Shown: piece after piece, positions 51,901-62,216 of the stretch
Layout of the letters: each line of letters opens with the position of its first letter
Position numbering within the stretch: position 1 is the first letter of the stretch
Assembly (NCBI GenBank): GCA_034401795.1
Contig: CM067369.1
Coordinates: 191,008,159 to 191,072,158 of the forward strand
DNA from: Chaetoderma sp. LZ-2023a
Taxonomy: Eukaryota; Mollusca; Caudofoveata; Chaetodermatida; Chaetodermatidae
Length of the DNA: 64,000 nt
Direction of reading: 5' to 3'
Translations under genes and position numbers: made by a program
Notes under the pieces: model-generated
The model's input: the letters and a program-made list of their open reading frames with translations, nothing else
Database searches by the model: none
Told to the model about the DNA's origin: nothing

Positions 51901-53999
51901 ATATTCTGTCCACAAAATACGAATGCGAATGAATTAATTTAATTTGTTCGCTAGTACAACTACCAGATATCTAGACACGAGCACTACGATGTTGATCAAA
52001 ATCTCATCGAATATTGTAATGATGACGTAACTATCTTACGCGTAGCCATGTCTAGATTTAAGACTTTATTTTCTGAATCGACAGATGGCCAAAATCCATT
52101 TGTGACAGGGATAATGCTAGCGGGGGTATGTAATGCAGCCTATCGCACTTTATGGCTTCGACCTGAGAGCATACAGACTTTACCTGATTTCTCACTAAGA
52201 GCAAAACGTGCTTATAGTGTTTTGGGTGTAGAATGGATGGAAAGGGTCAGTCAATGCGAGGGTCGCCAAATCGCGCATGCGCTAAATGGTGGTGAACAGA
52301 AAATATGCGGATGGAATTGATGTATCTGAAAATATTATTTTCGAGTTTTTAGGTTGTAAATTCCACGGACATGTGTCTGCTTGTTGCGGTGATAAGCGTG
52401 ATATGACATATACACCATATGGTGATCAGACATATGAAGAAGCATATTCTGCGCTTCAATGTCGCATTTCTTTATTTGAATCACATGGATATATGGTGAT
52501 AATTATGTGGGAATGCGACTTTAAGAAACAAGTCGCTGCTTCCTCCGTGCTAAATGATTTTATCACCGAATTGGACTTAGCCCACACAATATCTCCACAT
52601 GAAGCGCTATTCGGTGGACGTACATCTGCTATTCGTTTATTTATGGAAGCGGATGAGCATACCACGCTCGAATATTTAGACTGTGTTATCATGTATCTTT
52701 CAGTGATGAAACAATGTTGTTTTCCAGAAGGCTCATATATGGTTCTAAGAGGCGATGACTTGAGTGATAAGATGGTGCATGACTTCTTTGGTCTTATTAA
52801 ATGCAAAGTCATTCCACCTCATGATTTATACTTTCCCGTGCTAACTGCTAGAATAAATTTCGCGCCTCATGTTTGTACTATGCGCCGAATGAGCTAAAAA
52901 TGAACAACCTTCTGTATGTGAACATACGGAAGAACAGTGCAGTGTATGCGGAACATGGACCACTCCAGAGGTACAGCTAGCTATACGCAATGGTTATGTC
53001 ATTAAAATAATGTATGAAGTATGGCATTATCACGCGTCATCGCAATATGAGCCGCATGGTGACAATAGGTTATTTTCAGAATACGTTAACCATTTTTTTT
53101 TAATTAAACAGGAAAGTAGCAGTTATCCTGATTGTGTCGGTAGTGAGAGTGAAAAGGTGAATTACATGGCTGACTATTATAAACATGAAGGAATACAGCT
53201 CGACCCTGCCGAAATATTGAATAACCCGGGTTTGCGCTATGTTGCTAAATCCTGTTTGAATATTTTGTGGGGACGATTTTCTCTTCGTGATCGTAAAAAG
53301 AATAGCATGATATCAACACGTAAAGGTTTTCTCTCCCTTCTGAATAATAAAAGTAAAACTGTAGGCTCCATTACATTCCTGAATGATAGTCTTCTAATGG
53401 CCTCCTATTCGGTCAATGATGAGTACGTTCAGTCACCATTAAATACCAACTGTATTCGTGCATCTTTCGTGACAGCTTATGGCTAAATAAAACTGTACGA
53501 AGTCTTGTCCTTACCCGGATGCCGCATAGCCTATCATGATATGGATTCGGTGGTATTTAGTACCCGGGATGGTGAGCCGACCATTCAAAAACGAAGTGGG
53601 TATCTAGGTTCTTGGGCGAGTGAAATCCCTTCCGATTACGAATTAACAAGTTTTTGCGCACTCGGTCCAAAAAACTATAGTTATGAAATGAAGTGTCGTG
53701 ATGATCCATCGATCGTTAAACAGGTAACGAAGGTCAAAGGTTTAACACTGGATGCTGAACAATCAAAACAAGTTAATTTTGATACAATGAAAAAATCCAT
53801 TGAGCAAATTATAAACAATGGTGGAATTACGGATAGTAATAGCTTACTATTAAGCTACCCATCAAAGAGCACGTGCACTGATCTTTTTAGAATTCTTTCA
53901 GTAAATAGCAGTAAGATTTTCAGACCCATCTTTAAAAAACGAATTTTGAAACCGGGAGATTTATCATCAGTACCATATGGTTACACTAGCATAATATGA
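48988..53999 (+). pseudogene. POLB: Second DNA polymerase B (DNA_pol_B_2 type), broken
   Basis: About 1,600 codons. The N-terminal 165 codons plus four acidic 32-residue repeats (49489-49872) precede a domain with NDHVRIELIHRSLEFPIAMD and VEKVIQSNTD; a frameshift near 50466 leads to IKRCIIPVCAEYAFCFAAG and THMAREYHTACSIPE; then ITSMAAFLMVLNYCTRC and a Cys/His-rich stretch. Exo I is IIYDTETYLS (51365), then IQFIDSINIFPLSLRKV, Exo III YCNDDVTILR (52013), FEFLGCKFHGH (52340), a degenerate motif A (YLDCVIMYLSVMKQ), motif B (CLNILWGRFSLRD) and motif C YHDMDSVVF, where DTDS is usual. It ends KRILKPGDLSSVPYGYT. Stops at 49306 and 50461, plus others. It resembles Polinton, adintovirus and bidnavirus polymerases, a different lineage from the 32-36 kb gene. 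No integrase, ATPase or capsid gene is nearby. Confidence 0.8.
49489..49872 (+). repeat. Four 96-bp coding repeats (32 residues, two Cys)
   Basis: Exact 96-bp period at 49489, 49585, 49681 and 49777. Each unit encodes a variant of LNLFVDAPVPDCIVPSAND followed by LSPDLACLPND: acidic, proline-bearing, with Cys at two fixed positions. The reading frame is preserved throughout, so the expansion happened while the gene was coding. Function unknown. Confidence 0.9.
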
Positions 54000-54036
54000 A
54001 TAGTAACATTGCACTTTATCAGTCAGTACGTAAACA

Positions 54037-54315
54037 ATGTCTGTGTCATCCATGTCTGACGAAGCCACACTAGCTGCCCACCCTATGATAGCAAATATTG
54101 CTAGTCTGTGTAATGCTGATAAGGATAAGATGCATGCTTTGTTTATGAGGAGCATGCAGTTCGCATCAAGAGATGGCATAATTAATGCGGGACGAATTAT
54201 ACTCATGTCTGAAATTAGTAAGGGTTTATTAACCGAATATGAGATAGACATAGTGCATTGGGTTCGCGTATTATTGTTGCAAAGTTACATTAATCGATGT
54301 CTTTCTCATTCATAA
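54037..54315 (+). CDS. Small protein downstream of second polymerase
   Basis: 92 intact codons, 37 bp after the polymerase stop and on the same strand. Mostly helical: AHPMIANIASLCNADKDKMH, FMRSMQFASRDGIINAGRII, LLTEYEIDIVHWVRVLLLQ. No membrane span or known motif. Probably part of the same element; no family recognised. Confidence 0.55.
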   Translation: MSVSSMSDEATLAAHPMIANIASLCNADKDKMHALFMRSMQFASRDGIINAGRIILMSEISKGLLTEYEIDIVHWVRVLLLQSYINRCLSHS

Positions 54316-54325
54316 CTTATGCTTA

Positions 54326-54446
54326 GTTATCGCACGCATTTCAAGTCTTATATTACAGCAAAAATATTTTGACTGAAAGTTGTTGGCATCCACCATGAAC
54401 TTACAGTCAGATAGTTTTCAAAATATTTTGTGCATCCAGCGATAAC
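54326..54446. mobile_element. Small palindromic element
   Basis: GTTATCGC (54326-54333) and GCGATAAC (54439-54446) bound imperfect inner inverted arms CAAAAATATTTTGACTG and CAGTC...TCAAAATATTTTG. 121 bp. The TTTTGACTG/CAGTCA element recalls the MITE core, but the outer sequences differ. It may mark the right edge of the polymerase island. Confidence 0.4.
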
Positions 54447-54957
54447 ACACATCGACTTTAGTGTATCAAGTCTCTCAGTCGGTTAATGGTTAAAAGTTGT
54501 TCGTACGTGTTATTGCTCATAAAGTGTGTTGTGCGTTAGAAGACATTGTTTGTTCTTGTAGTTCGGATCGACCGGTCGGGTACCGGCTGTACCAGCTAAG
54601 GTGGGTACGCGCCACCCATCTAGGAGTCATTTCATCAACACGCCCCTCTGGGTAGAGCTATAAGCGTATATAGGCCTATGGGAGAGAGAGCGTTCGTTAA
54701 AACACATTATGCGTATGTGCGCGCCGGGACGCTGTTTCTATGGAGCGCGCTAGTTGTGACCTAGATAGGATGGCGCTTTTAGTGTACTGAGCTGGTACTC
54801 TGTAATCCTTAGTGATTGCCTGTTCCCGTTACATCTGGCATTAATCAAGACCAGATTTCGACGGGCTTTCCGAATCTGTAAACAATTTCAAAATCGGTTG
54901 AGAAATGCCTGAGTTATCCAGGGAAGACTCTTCTTGATTATCTTCAAAATATTGCCG

Positions 54958-55100
54958 TGACGTCATAACCACGTGGACATAAAACTTCTAGAATATTCTA
55001 GAACGTTTGACTATGCTAGTATTAGTGACGAGCTGATTGGCTGTTGCTCGAACGATGATTGGATGGAGCCTGCGCCTGTGACGTCACGGAGAGTATAAAA
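54958..55100 (+). promoter_or_regulatory. Heat-shock-type promoter: HSE, CRE, CCAAT, TATA
   Basis: In order: TGACGTCA (54958-54965), a perfect four-unit heat-shock element TTCTAGAATATTCTAGAA (54986-55003), two inverted CCAAT boxes (GATTGG near 55033 and 55057), a second TGACGTCA (55079-55086) and TATAAAAGG (55094 on). The spacing is that of a strong RNA polymerase II promoter. No host coding sequence follows; the next gene is the Gypsy gag at 58043. It could be the U3 part of that element's 5' LTR, which I cannot delimit, or a promoter relic. Confidence 0.55.
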
Positions 55101-58042
55101 GGGGAAGCGATCCAGTGATCGAGAGCATCCTCGGCCAGGGGCCGAACAGGTTGGATCTGTACCAGCTACTACAAGCGCGACAGACATTACGCGGCTTCCT
55201 TCGCTATGCATCGGGTTTTTATCCCGTAGTGTGCAGTTCTCCAACCCACTGCACTAAAACAATTTTGTAACTCCCCATCTGCGGGAGTAATTTGGAACTT
55301 CTGATAATTGTTCCCGAATACCAACAGCTACATTCGGAACACAAATTTGCGGTGAGGCCTTTACGCCCTGAATATGTGAGTCTACAGATGTAGAGCCAGG
55401 ATGTTCTTTGATGGATGACTCGCCGGATCTGCCGGCCACGCCTAAAAGTGGTATTTCAATCGCCGCCGCACATATCGTGTCGGTTCTTTCGACTTTCGAT
55501 CATAGCAAGTAAACTCTGCCAGTTGCGTCGTCAGAGCTGGTTGACGTACCCAGCACCGTGAAGCCTTGTTTTGTATCTTCATTTGTCTCTAACAGCCTCC
55601 CCGCCCCCCCCCCCCTCTAGTGATCGGGTTGTTTACACCTTCCATCCATGCCATCGGTGTACGGGAACCTTCTTCACCACGTAGTGCTATCGTATCTTTT
55701 GCTGACTGCTCGTTAGACATTCTATTATGTTTACAATGCTATCCTTCCCTGCCATGAACATTCTTGCGAGAATCTTGTTTGCGGACAACAGTTCGCGGGA
55801 ACGAACCTGCGGGAGCCAGCCTGCGGGAACTTTCCAGCTTCTGGAGGGCGCATCATCTCACTTCCACTACAGATTGACGTGTCAATTTCAGTAATACGGT
55901 AGCCTGACTTGGGAATGACTATCAAGTATTCAAGTAACTATACTTCGCAGTTTGATTATTTCTCTATATAGATTTTGTTAATTATATCATATCCGTAAAA
56001 ATGGTCCCGATGGCTAAAAGGAACCGTAACGGTCTTAGAACCGAGTTATAATTTCTGTATTTGTAGATAATTATTATCATTTTCCTCAATGTGCTGCTAA
56101 CCGCACTACAGTAGGTTCATTAACCTGTATTAATATATATATCTTAATCGTTTGACACCGTATTGTTTGTTCTGGTATAAGACTGCAGTGCACGTAGAAA
56201 ACACTATACAGCAAAATTTATATATGCAGCACTTTCTCCTGCCATCAACGATTTTTCACTGAGGTCGCTGTCCATGCTATAACTTGTTTAGCCCGGCATG
56301 CTATCGACTAACCTTAGATTATTATGTATATGGCCAGTGGCCATCCGTTCACTTGTTTTGCATAGTTATAGAAGTTATAAGACTGCAGTGCATGTAGGAA
56401 ACACCATACAGCAACATTTATATATGCCACACTTTCTCCTGCCACCAACAATTTTTCACTGAGGTCGCTGTCTGTGCTATAACTTTGTTTAGCCCGGCAT
56501 GCTACCGACTAATCTGTTCTATACACAGCTCGATAGGATAGGTTCAAAATGATTAGAGACACTTTCTTCATTACATACTGTGTAATATACTCTTCTCTTC
56601 CGGTAGTGCGATAATCTAGCCCCGAACTCCAGTAAGACTCATAACTCTAAGAATTTGTCTCTCTTCATGCTCCACTCAGCCTTGTGGCTTCTTAATTGTT
56701 TGGATGTCCCTATCTGCACTATGGGCTGATCCGACTCTGGGAAACTATTGGGGTTTCCGAGCGGTGATGGCTAGGGTGCGGTATCACATACACTCCCGTG
56801 TATCTTCGGATACTTAGTAGATAGTACTTTAAGCCAATGTAGGAAAGCACTGCGAAAACACATGTATTAATTATTATTTTATTTACTGACAATCTTCCCG
56901 CACCGCAGTGCAAAACTGGCAACTTGTATATATAAACCTAATGACAGGTTAAATGGTTAGTTCCATAGGACCCGGTGACGGGCGAGATACGTATTCCCAC
57001 CGAATTCTGTTAAAATGTCTGGGCATGATATTTAGATGTGCCACGCCCTTGCGGGAAGGACATTCACGGTGTGTATTCGTCTCTCTTACCCCCACCATAA
57101 CGATAAGAGAGATGGCCTAATAATGCTTTTGTGAAATGTAAACCATGTCTTGTAATGTTTTATGTGATTACGAAGTGGAATGTCCGGATTCTTACCCAGT
57201 TCGGAGATCCCATTAAGTAGCATGTATGAGCGCTGTCTACAGTATTGATGTCCTAGGGCATCGGTTCTCCGTGCCATCCATGTCTAATAGCTAGGTAAAT
57301 ATCAGCCAGTTGCGGCCTAAACTAATTCTTGTTTTGAAAACAACTAAAAGGAATTAAGCAAAGCAGAAGGCCCACAGAAATAAAGCGGCAACTACTAACT
57401 CAGCATATTAGGAATCACATAAGATGTAGACGAAGGAATACATCTGGAATCTTCCATTCCATCTTCACGTAAAACAGTACGCACCCCTATAGTCATAATC
57501 TCACTAGGTATGGTCTTTTCTTTCTACAGCATTTTTGTTTGAAATATTAGAGTGGGCCCATTTTTGCCTACTATTCTTCTCCCGCTTTAAGCCGTGGCGA
57601 CACCTTCCCGAGATGGAGGCCCAAGCGAGGCACTTGCCTCTCGCAAGGATTCAGCGACGATGATCCACGCCAGGATAATACTCCTCAGCCAAACTAGCAC
57701 TAGGATTAGTGCGCACGTGAGGCACATCACTTTTTCGTCTGAGATAGCTTTCTTCCTTTCAGCTTAGAGGTATAATAACTTATATTAAGTTAAATAGCTA
57801 TGTCTCGTGTACGGGAGCCTCCATTGCGGGGATACCTCTGCGGACCTACGAGTCTGTGTGGTATCTCCGGGAGCCCCATGGTTAATAGTGCATCTACCTG
57901 CCTCTATGTCTCGTATTTTCTTATGCTCTTACTGTAGTTTTATCTAGCATATTTTTAATTGTTTAGGTAAACGCATTGTATAGAATTATATTTTTAGGTC
58001 ACCAAAATCAAATCTGGTACGTCCATAGATCACGAAATTGCT
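55101..58042. other. Leader or LTR region, one 200-bp duplication
   Basis: No protein gene recognised. Segments 56177-56311 and 56377-56512 are close copies (ATAAGACTGCAGTGCA, CACTTTCTCCTGCCA, TTTTTCACTGAGGTCGCTGT, TTTAGCCCGGCATGCTA), a direct repeat with a 200-bp period. A C-run lies near 55600. LTR borders and a primer-binding site could not be assigned with confidence. Confidence 0.4.
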
Positions 58043-60084
58043 ATGGACAGGCATACTGTTGACACAAATTCTTGGGATGAGACCATTGTGTTTAATGTTT
58101 GCGACGAGGGTCGCACGGCCCCACCGGAATTATTGAGTTCCACTGGCCTTAGGAGCCCGTTTTTGTTTCCTACAGGGCAGTTTCGTTCAAGGTCCGTCAC
58201 CCCGAGACCGGATGCTAACCAGCAGCATCACTTGTCATGCACTTGCGGCATGGCGAGTCGACATGATACATCGGAACGTCCCGACACTACCCAGCGAGCT
58301 ACAAGTGGTGCCCGATGTGGGGCTCGAAGAACATCAGTAATAATGCGCAGCAAACTCATGCCCACACCATATAGTGAGCTCAGTTCAATACCATCTCCGT
58401 TCAGCGAAGACTCCCTCGATCAAGAGGTAGCCTCATACGACGGATTTTCAGCACACATGCTCACCACAACTCCGCACTATAACCTCTTTTTGCCTGTTAG
58501 TGATGGCACTTTTCGAGATGCCTCACAGGCGGGAACAGAATTCAGAACCATCTCGGACGTCCGCAACAGGCCAACACCAACAGGGCCGAATCGTGGACAA
58601 CTCCGACAAAGACCCGACTATGGGCATATCTACAGCCCTTCAGACTACTATCGTTCACCCATGTCATCCATGGAGACAGTATGGCCGGGTGATAATCCAC
58701 AGCATAGACAACCTCCCGCACTGCCCCCTTCTAGCGAAACGCTATATTCAAGGGGAACACTGCGGAGTCATCGGGAGGAGTCGGCACCACCATTTCGCCA
58801 GTATATCAGTCATGCAACTTATCACGACCGTCAGCCGATTGCATCACAGCCATATGAGGAACAACAGTCCTCACTGCGGGAGGAACGACCGTGCACTCTT
58901 CACCACAATCCGCCTCCCATTCATAGACCCATGCCAGTCTATGGCTCAACAAATGGGGCAGACTCATTAAATTGGAGTATGCTTGTCCTGGCTCCTCGGC
59001 ATTTGGCATCGATGGGAAACACCAACACCAACACCAACGGAACCATGACCAACTTCAATCCAATCATCGACGTCCCAGATACCCGCACCACCCGGATTTC
59101 AACCACTGCATTCTTTCCACTGTCTTGGCCGAGTCATCCTCCCTCCTGAATTTAGTGGGGAGAATGACTGGACAAATTATAAGATACAGTTCGAGATTAT
59201 AAGTTGGACTAACCGCTGGGACGATCAACAAATGGGTGAATATCTCGCCGCAAAACTTTTCGGAAAAGCTGTTCAAGTTCTTGCGGATCTGGGAACGGAA
59301 TGCATACCCACCTACACACAGTTGGAACGAGCACTGACGGAGAGATTTGGCGACACAACCCTCGGAGAAACCAGTCATCTTCAACTTAAAATCTCTGACG
59401 ATGCGCGGGAGAAACTCTTCCTGAGTTAGCTAGCCGAGCACCAATACGGAGAGCGTAATTCACTTGCATCTCGATATTTTCATCGATGCATTAAGCAGTG
59501 AACCGGCTCTGAAAGAAAAGCTATTTCTCAGCGACCACCGGAGTTTGGCCCAATTAACGGCAACCGCGATTCGTATTGAGAACTTTCTAGAGTGGGAGAA
59601 GAATAACCGACGCCAACTCCATCCTATCAATAAGATAACGGGTGCAGCTATCGCCCCACCCGCTAGTGCTCCCCCCAGATCAGCAACACCAACCGCACAG
59701 ACACCACCACCATCGAATATGCAGAAGCCCAGTCAGAATCAAGCGCCTGGAGGAAGGGGCCATGCCTGCAGAGGAGGGTACAACAGAGCCCCAGGGTGCG
59801 GGAACCAGCGCAACAACAACAACAATGGCAACATGAGAGAGTGGATAGAAGAGATCAATAAGCAGATCTCCGCACTCACCAATTTAGTAACAACACTCAG
59901 CACCAACCTCGCTACCACACAGTTTAGAACAGCAAATACTACCAGCACCGCACCGCCACCGAACACCTGTTTTGGATGCGGTCAGCCAGGACATTGGAGG
60001 GAGCGGTGTCCTAACCGACCTCCCTCTATAACGCCAGGTCCAGACCGCACCACACCGAAACCAGAGAAACCGTCAAACTCCTAA
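58043..60084 (+). pseudogene. gag: Ty3/Gypsy gag, two frameshifts and a stop
   Basis: Frame one (58043-59149): Ser/Pro-rich N-terminal region without known domains. Frame two (59142-59429): capsid part starting PPEFSGENDWTNYKIQFEI, with WDDQQMGEYLAAKLFG and a TAG at 59427. Frame three (59464-60084): FIDALSSEPALKEKLF and LAQLTATAIRIENFLE, a Pro/Asn/Gly-rich linker, and the zinc knuckle CFGCGQPGHWRERC (CX2CX4HX4C) near the end. Gag forms the particle and packages the RNA. The three frames must once have been one, or a gag with a normal shift; the TAG shows decay. Confidence 0.8.
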
Positions 60085-61370
60085 GGGTACCAAAATACAC
60101 CGAGCCCAAGAAGGATAGGCTCCTCGAAGGGGGCTCGGAACAGGTGGCAGTCGGCCTGCGAGGGTCTGGGGGCACGTAAAATCTGTAATATAGGGCAGTG
60201 GAGATATTGAAGGCCTCCGTGTCTGACGAAGGATGAATTAACATCCTACTGTGGTACCGTCTAGTCAGCGCATTGTTCGGGCTGCTGAGATTTTTGGTTC
60301 ATCCGATTTCCGTAAGTGGACATGCGTGGTAGGAGGCGACAAACCTCACCCATGGAAAAGTCTCTGTATTAAATGAGCTGAATAATCAGAGACGCCCTGC
60401 AGGCAAGGCCGGGGAAAGTGGTCAAAGTTTGTATTTGGTTGGCAGATAAATACAGATCAGACCGTCAGTTGCCCCTGAGCATGAGCTCAGATGGTGATCG
60501 CTATCGACTGGGTCGCTGGCCGGTCGTCTTGATCATGTCAGTTCATCAACCCATTTCTGGTTATGAGCGGTCAAGATGGCTCAATGTACAGTCAGGCCAT
60601 GGCAAGCACTCGTATTGCGAGTCATGCCTCCTGTGATCAGAGAACATGAAAAGTGTTTCTTTGGGAAACAGGAGGGTATGTGCGTGAGACGGTGTAACCT
60701 GTCACTTGCCAGACGAGTGGAGCAGTCTGGTGCCCAGGTACCAGTGGGGTGGATCATCTGTCCAAGTACGATCTGCACAGTGCCTCTCAGCTAAAATGAC
60801 GTCAAAGTATGATCTATGCGAGGGCCTTAGTTGCGATGCATCTAGCGGACATCGCATCTGTGGTACGGTCCATGCGGGGCTATGGCCCCCTGCCAAGATG
60901 ACCCTATTGGCACCTAGTACTGTGTTCACTCGGCTCGGGAGTCGTCAGTGTGCATCTTGACTCTGTTCCCGATTTTGTTCCCATGATTTGGACAGGTCTT
61001 TATCTCAGGCATATACGAAAAGGTACCTAGCCTAGGCTGCATCCTGTGTGGGGAACTGGGTGTCCGTCCGGCGTGGCAGGGACAGCGAGCCACACCAGGA
61101 AGGCCAAAGGGTACAAGTGCACTTCGGTGCCAGTATTCTTCTCTCAGCTCAACAGCAGATTTCACACAACAATGTTCAGTGACCACGCATAATCCACAGA
61201 AAGTAATGGACACACCAACACCAAGAGGCATGGCTTCCCATATGTCCGTGCCTACGTTGCCTACCCCATCCGCAGCAAGGACATCCCCTCCTTTTTCCAT
61301 ACACGGCAAACCTTCTTTTCTATATAAAACGGCAGTAGTAGGTTGTAATACCTCTGCTGAAACAACGGTT
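60085..61370. other. Non-coding stretch between gag and pol
   Basis: About 1.2 kb without gag or pol similarity in any frame, where Gypsy elements normally have little or no spacer. It contains short local repeats (GGTCGCTGGCCGGTCG; CTGTGGTAC at 60249 and 60860) but no recognisable inserted element with terminal repeats. Most likely a secondary insertion or a highly decayed protease N-terminus. Confidence 0.35.
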
Positions 61371-62216
61371 TTGAAAGCACCACATCCCGCCACCAAGATA
61401 CTGTACTCTCGGTGCCCTCTGGTGGTTTGCAGAACACCACCCCAATCAGCATCATCCTCCGCATCCACAGACAGTAGCGATTCAGGAGAGACAATTCATT
61501 CCGCCTCATGGATTCGCTAGCGCCAACATTGACGGAGAAGCGCACGTCCTTGGCAACCTCGCTGTTTCTTCTGTGCTTCAACAAAATATCCTACAGATGT
61601 ACCCGTAGCCAGTGTGGTTAATTTAGTTATTCAAATAGAGGAGATGCAATTCATTCAGAGAGTTGTCATCGCCTCCATTCATAATGACGCCCTACTTGAC
61701 CCTGATTTCCTCACTGCCAGAGAAGCCATCATACACTGCAGACAACAGGAACTTGAGATACACAGCCGACAAATACCTCTCGGACCAGCCTCGTCATTAT
61801 ATGACACGTGTGCGGTAATACTATCATGTACCACCACAGTTGACCCGGTACAGGAACAGATCTTATGGGCCACTGCACCACAGTTAGGAAGCAACACACA
61901 TATCGCCATGCTGGAACCCAACCCTGATTATATGATCACCTCACAATGCGCAAGTCCCCGCATAATAGTGGACACTACTGATAAAGGAAAGATACGCTTT
62001 CGAGTATTCAATGGTACCGCAGATGCCATCACTCTGGAACCAGGAGTACGCTGCGGCCATTTAGTGGACATAATTTCACTGGAAACACCTGCACATTCTG
62101 ATACAACACTACAGCTGAGTGATGATTTACCCGAACATTTACACGATTTATATCTAATGTGCCGCCGTTGGATTACTGCAATCACAAAACCGAGAAATTC
62201 GGAAATTACTACATAA
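61371..62216 (+). pseudogene. pol: Ty3/Gypsy protease C-terminal region and linker
   Basis: NDALLDPDFLTAREAIIHCR (about 61684) is the 'LLG.DFL......d' end of a retroviral-type aspartic protease. IRFRVFNGTADAITLEPGV follows (about 62000), the linker preceding RT in Gypsy pol. The DTG/DSG active-site loop expected about 80-100 codons upstream was not found in any frame, so that part is lost or very diverged. Confidence 0.6.

Noticed and set aside
57600-57620. TGGCGACACC-like string as a tRNA primer-binding site for the Gypsy element
   Set aside because: It is not preceded by a CA-ending repeat that recurs elsewhere in the window, and no LTR pair can be seen because the 3' end lies outside.
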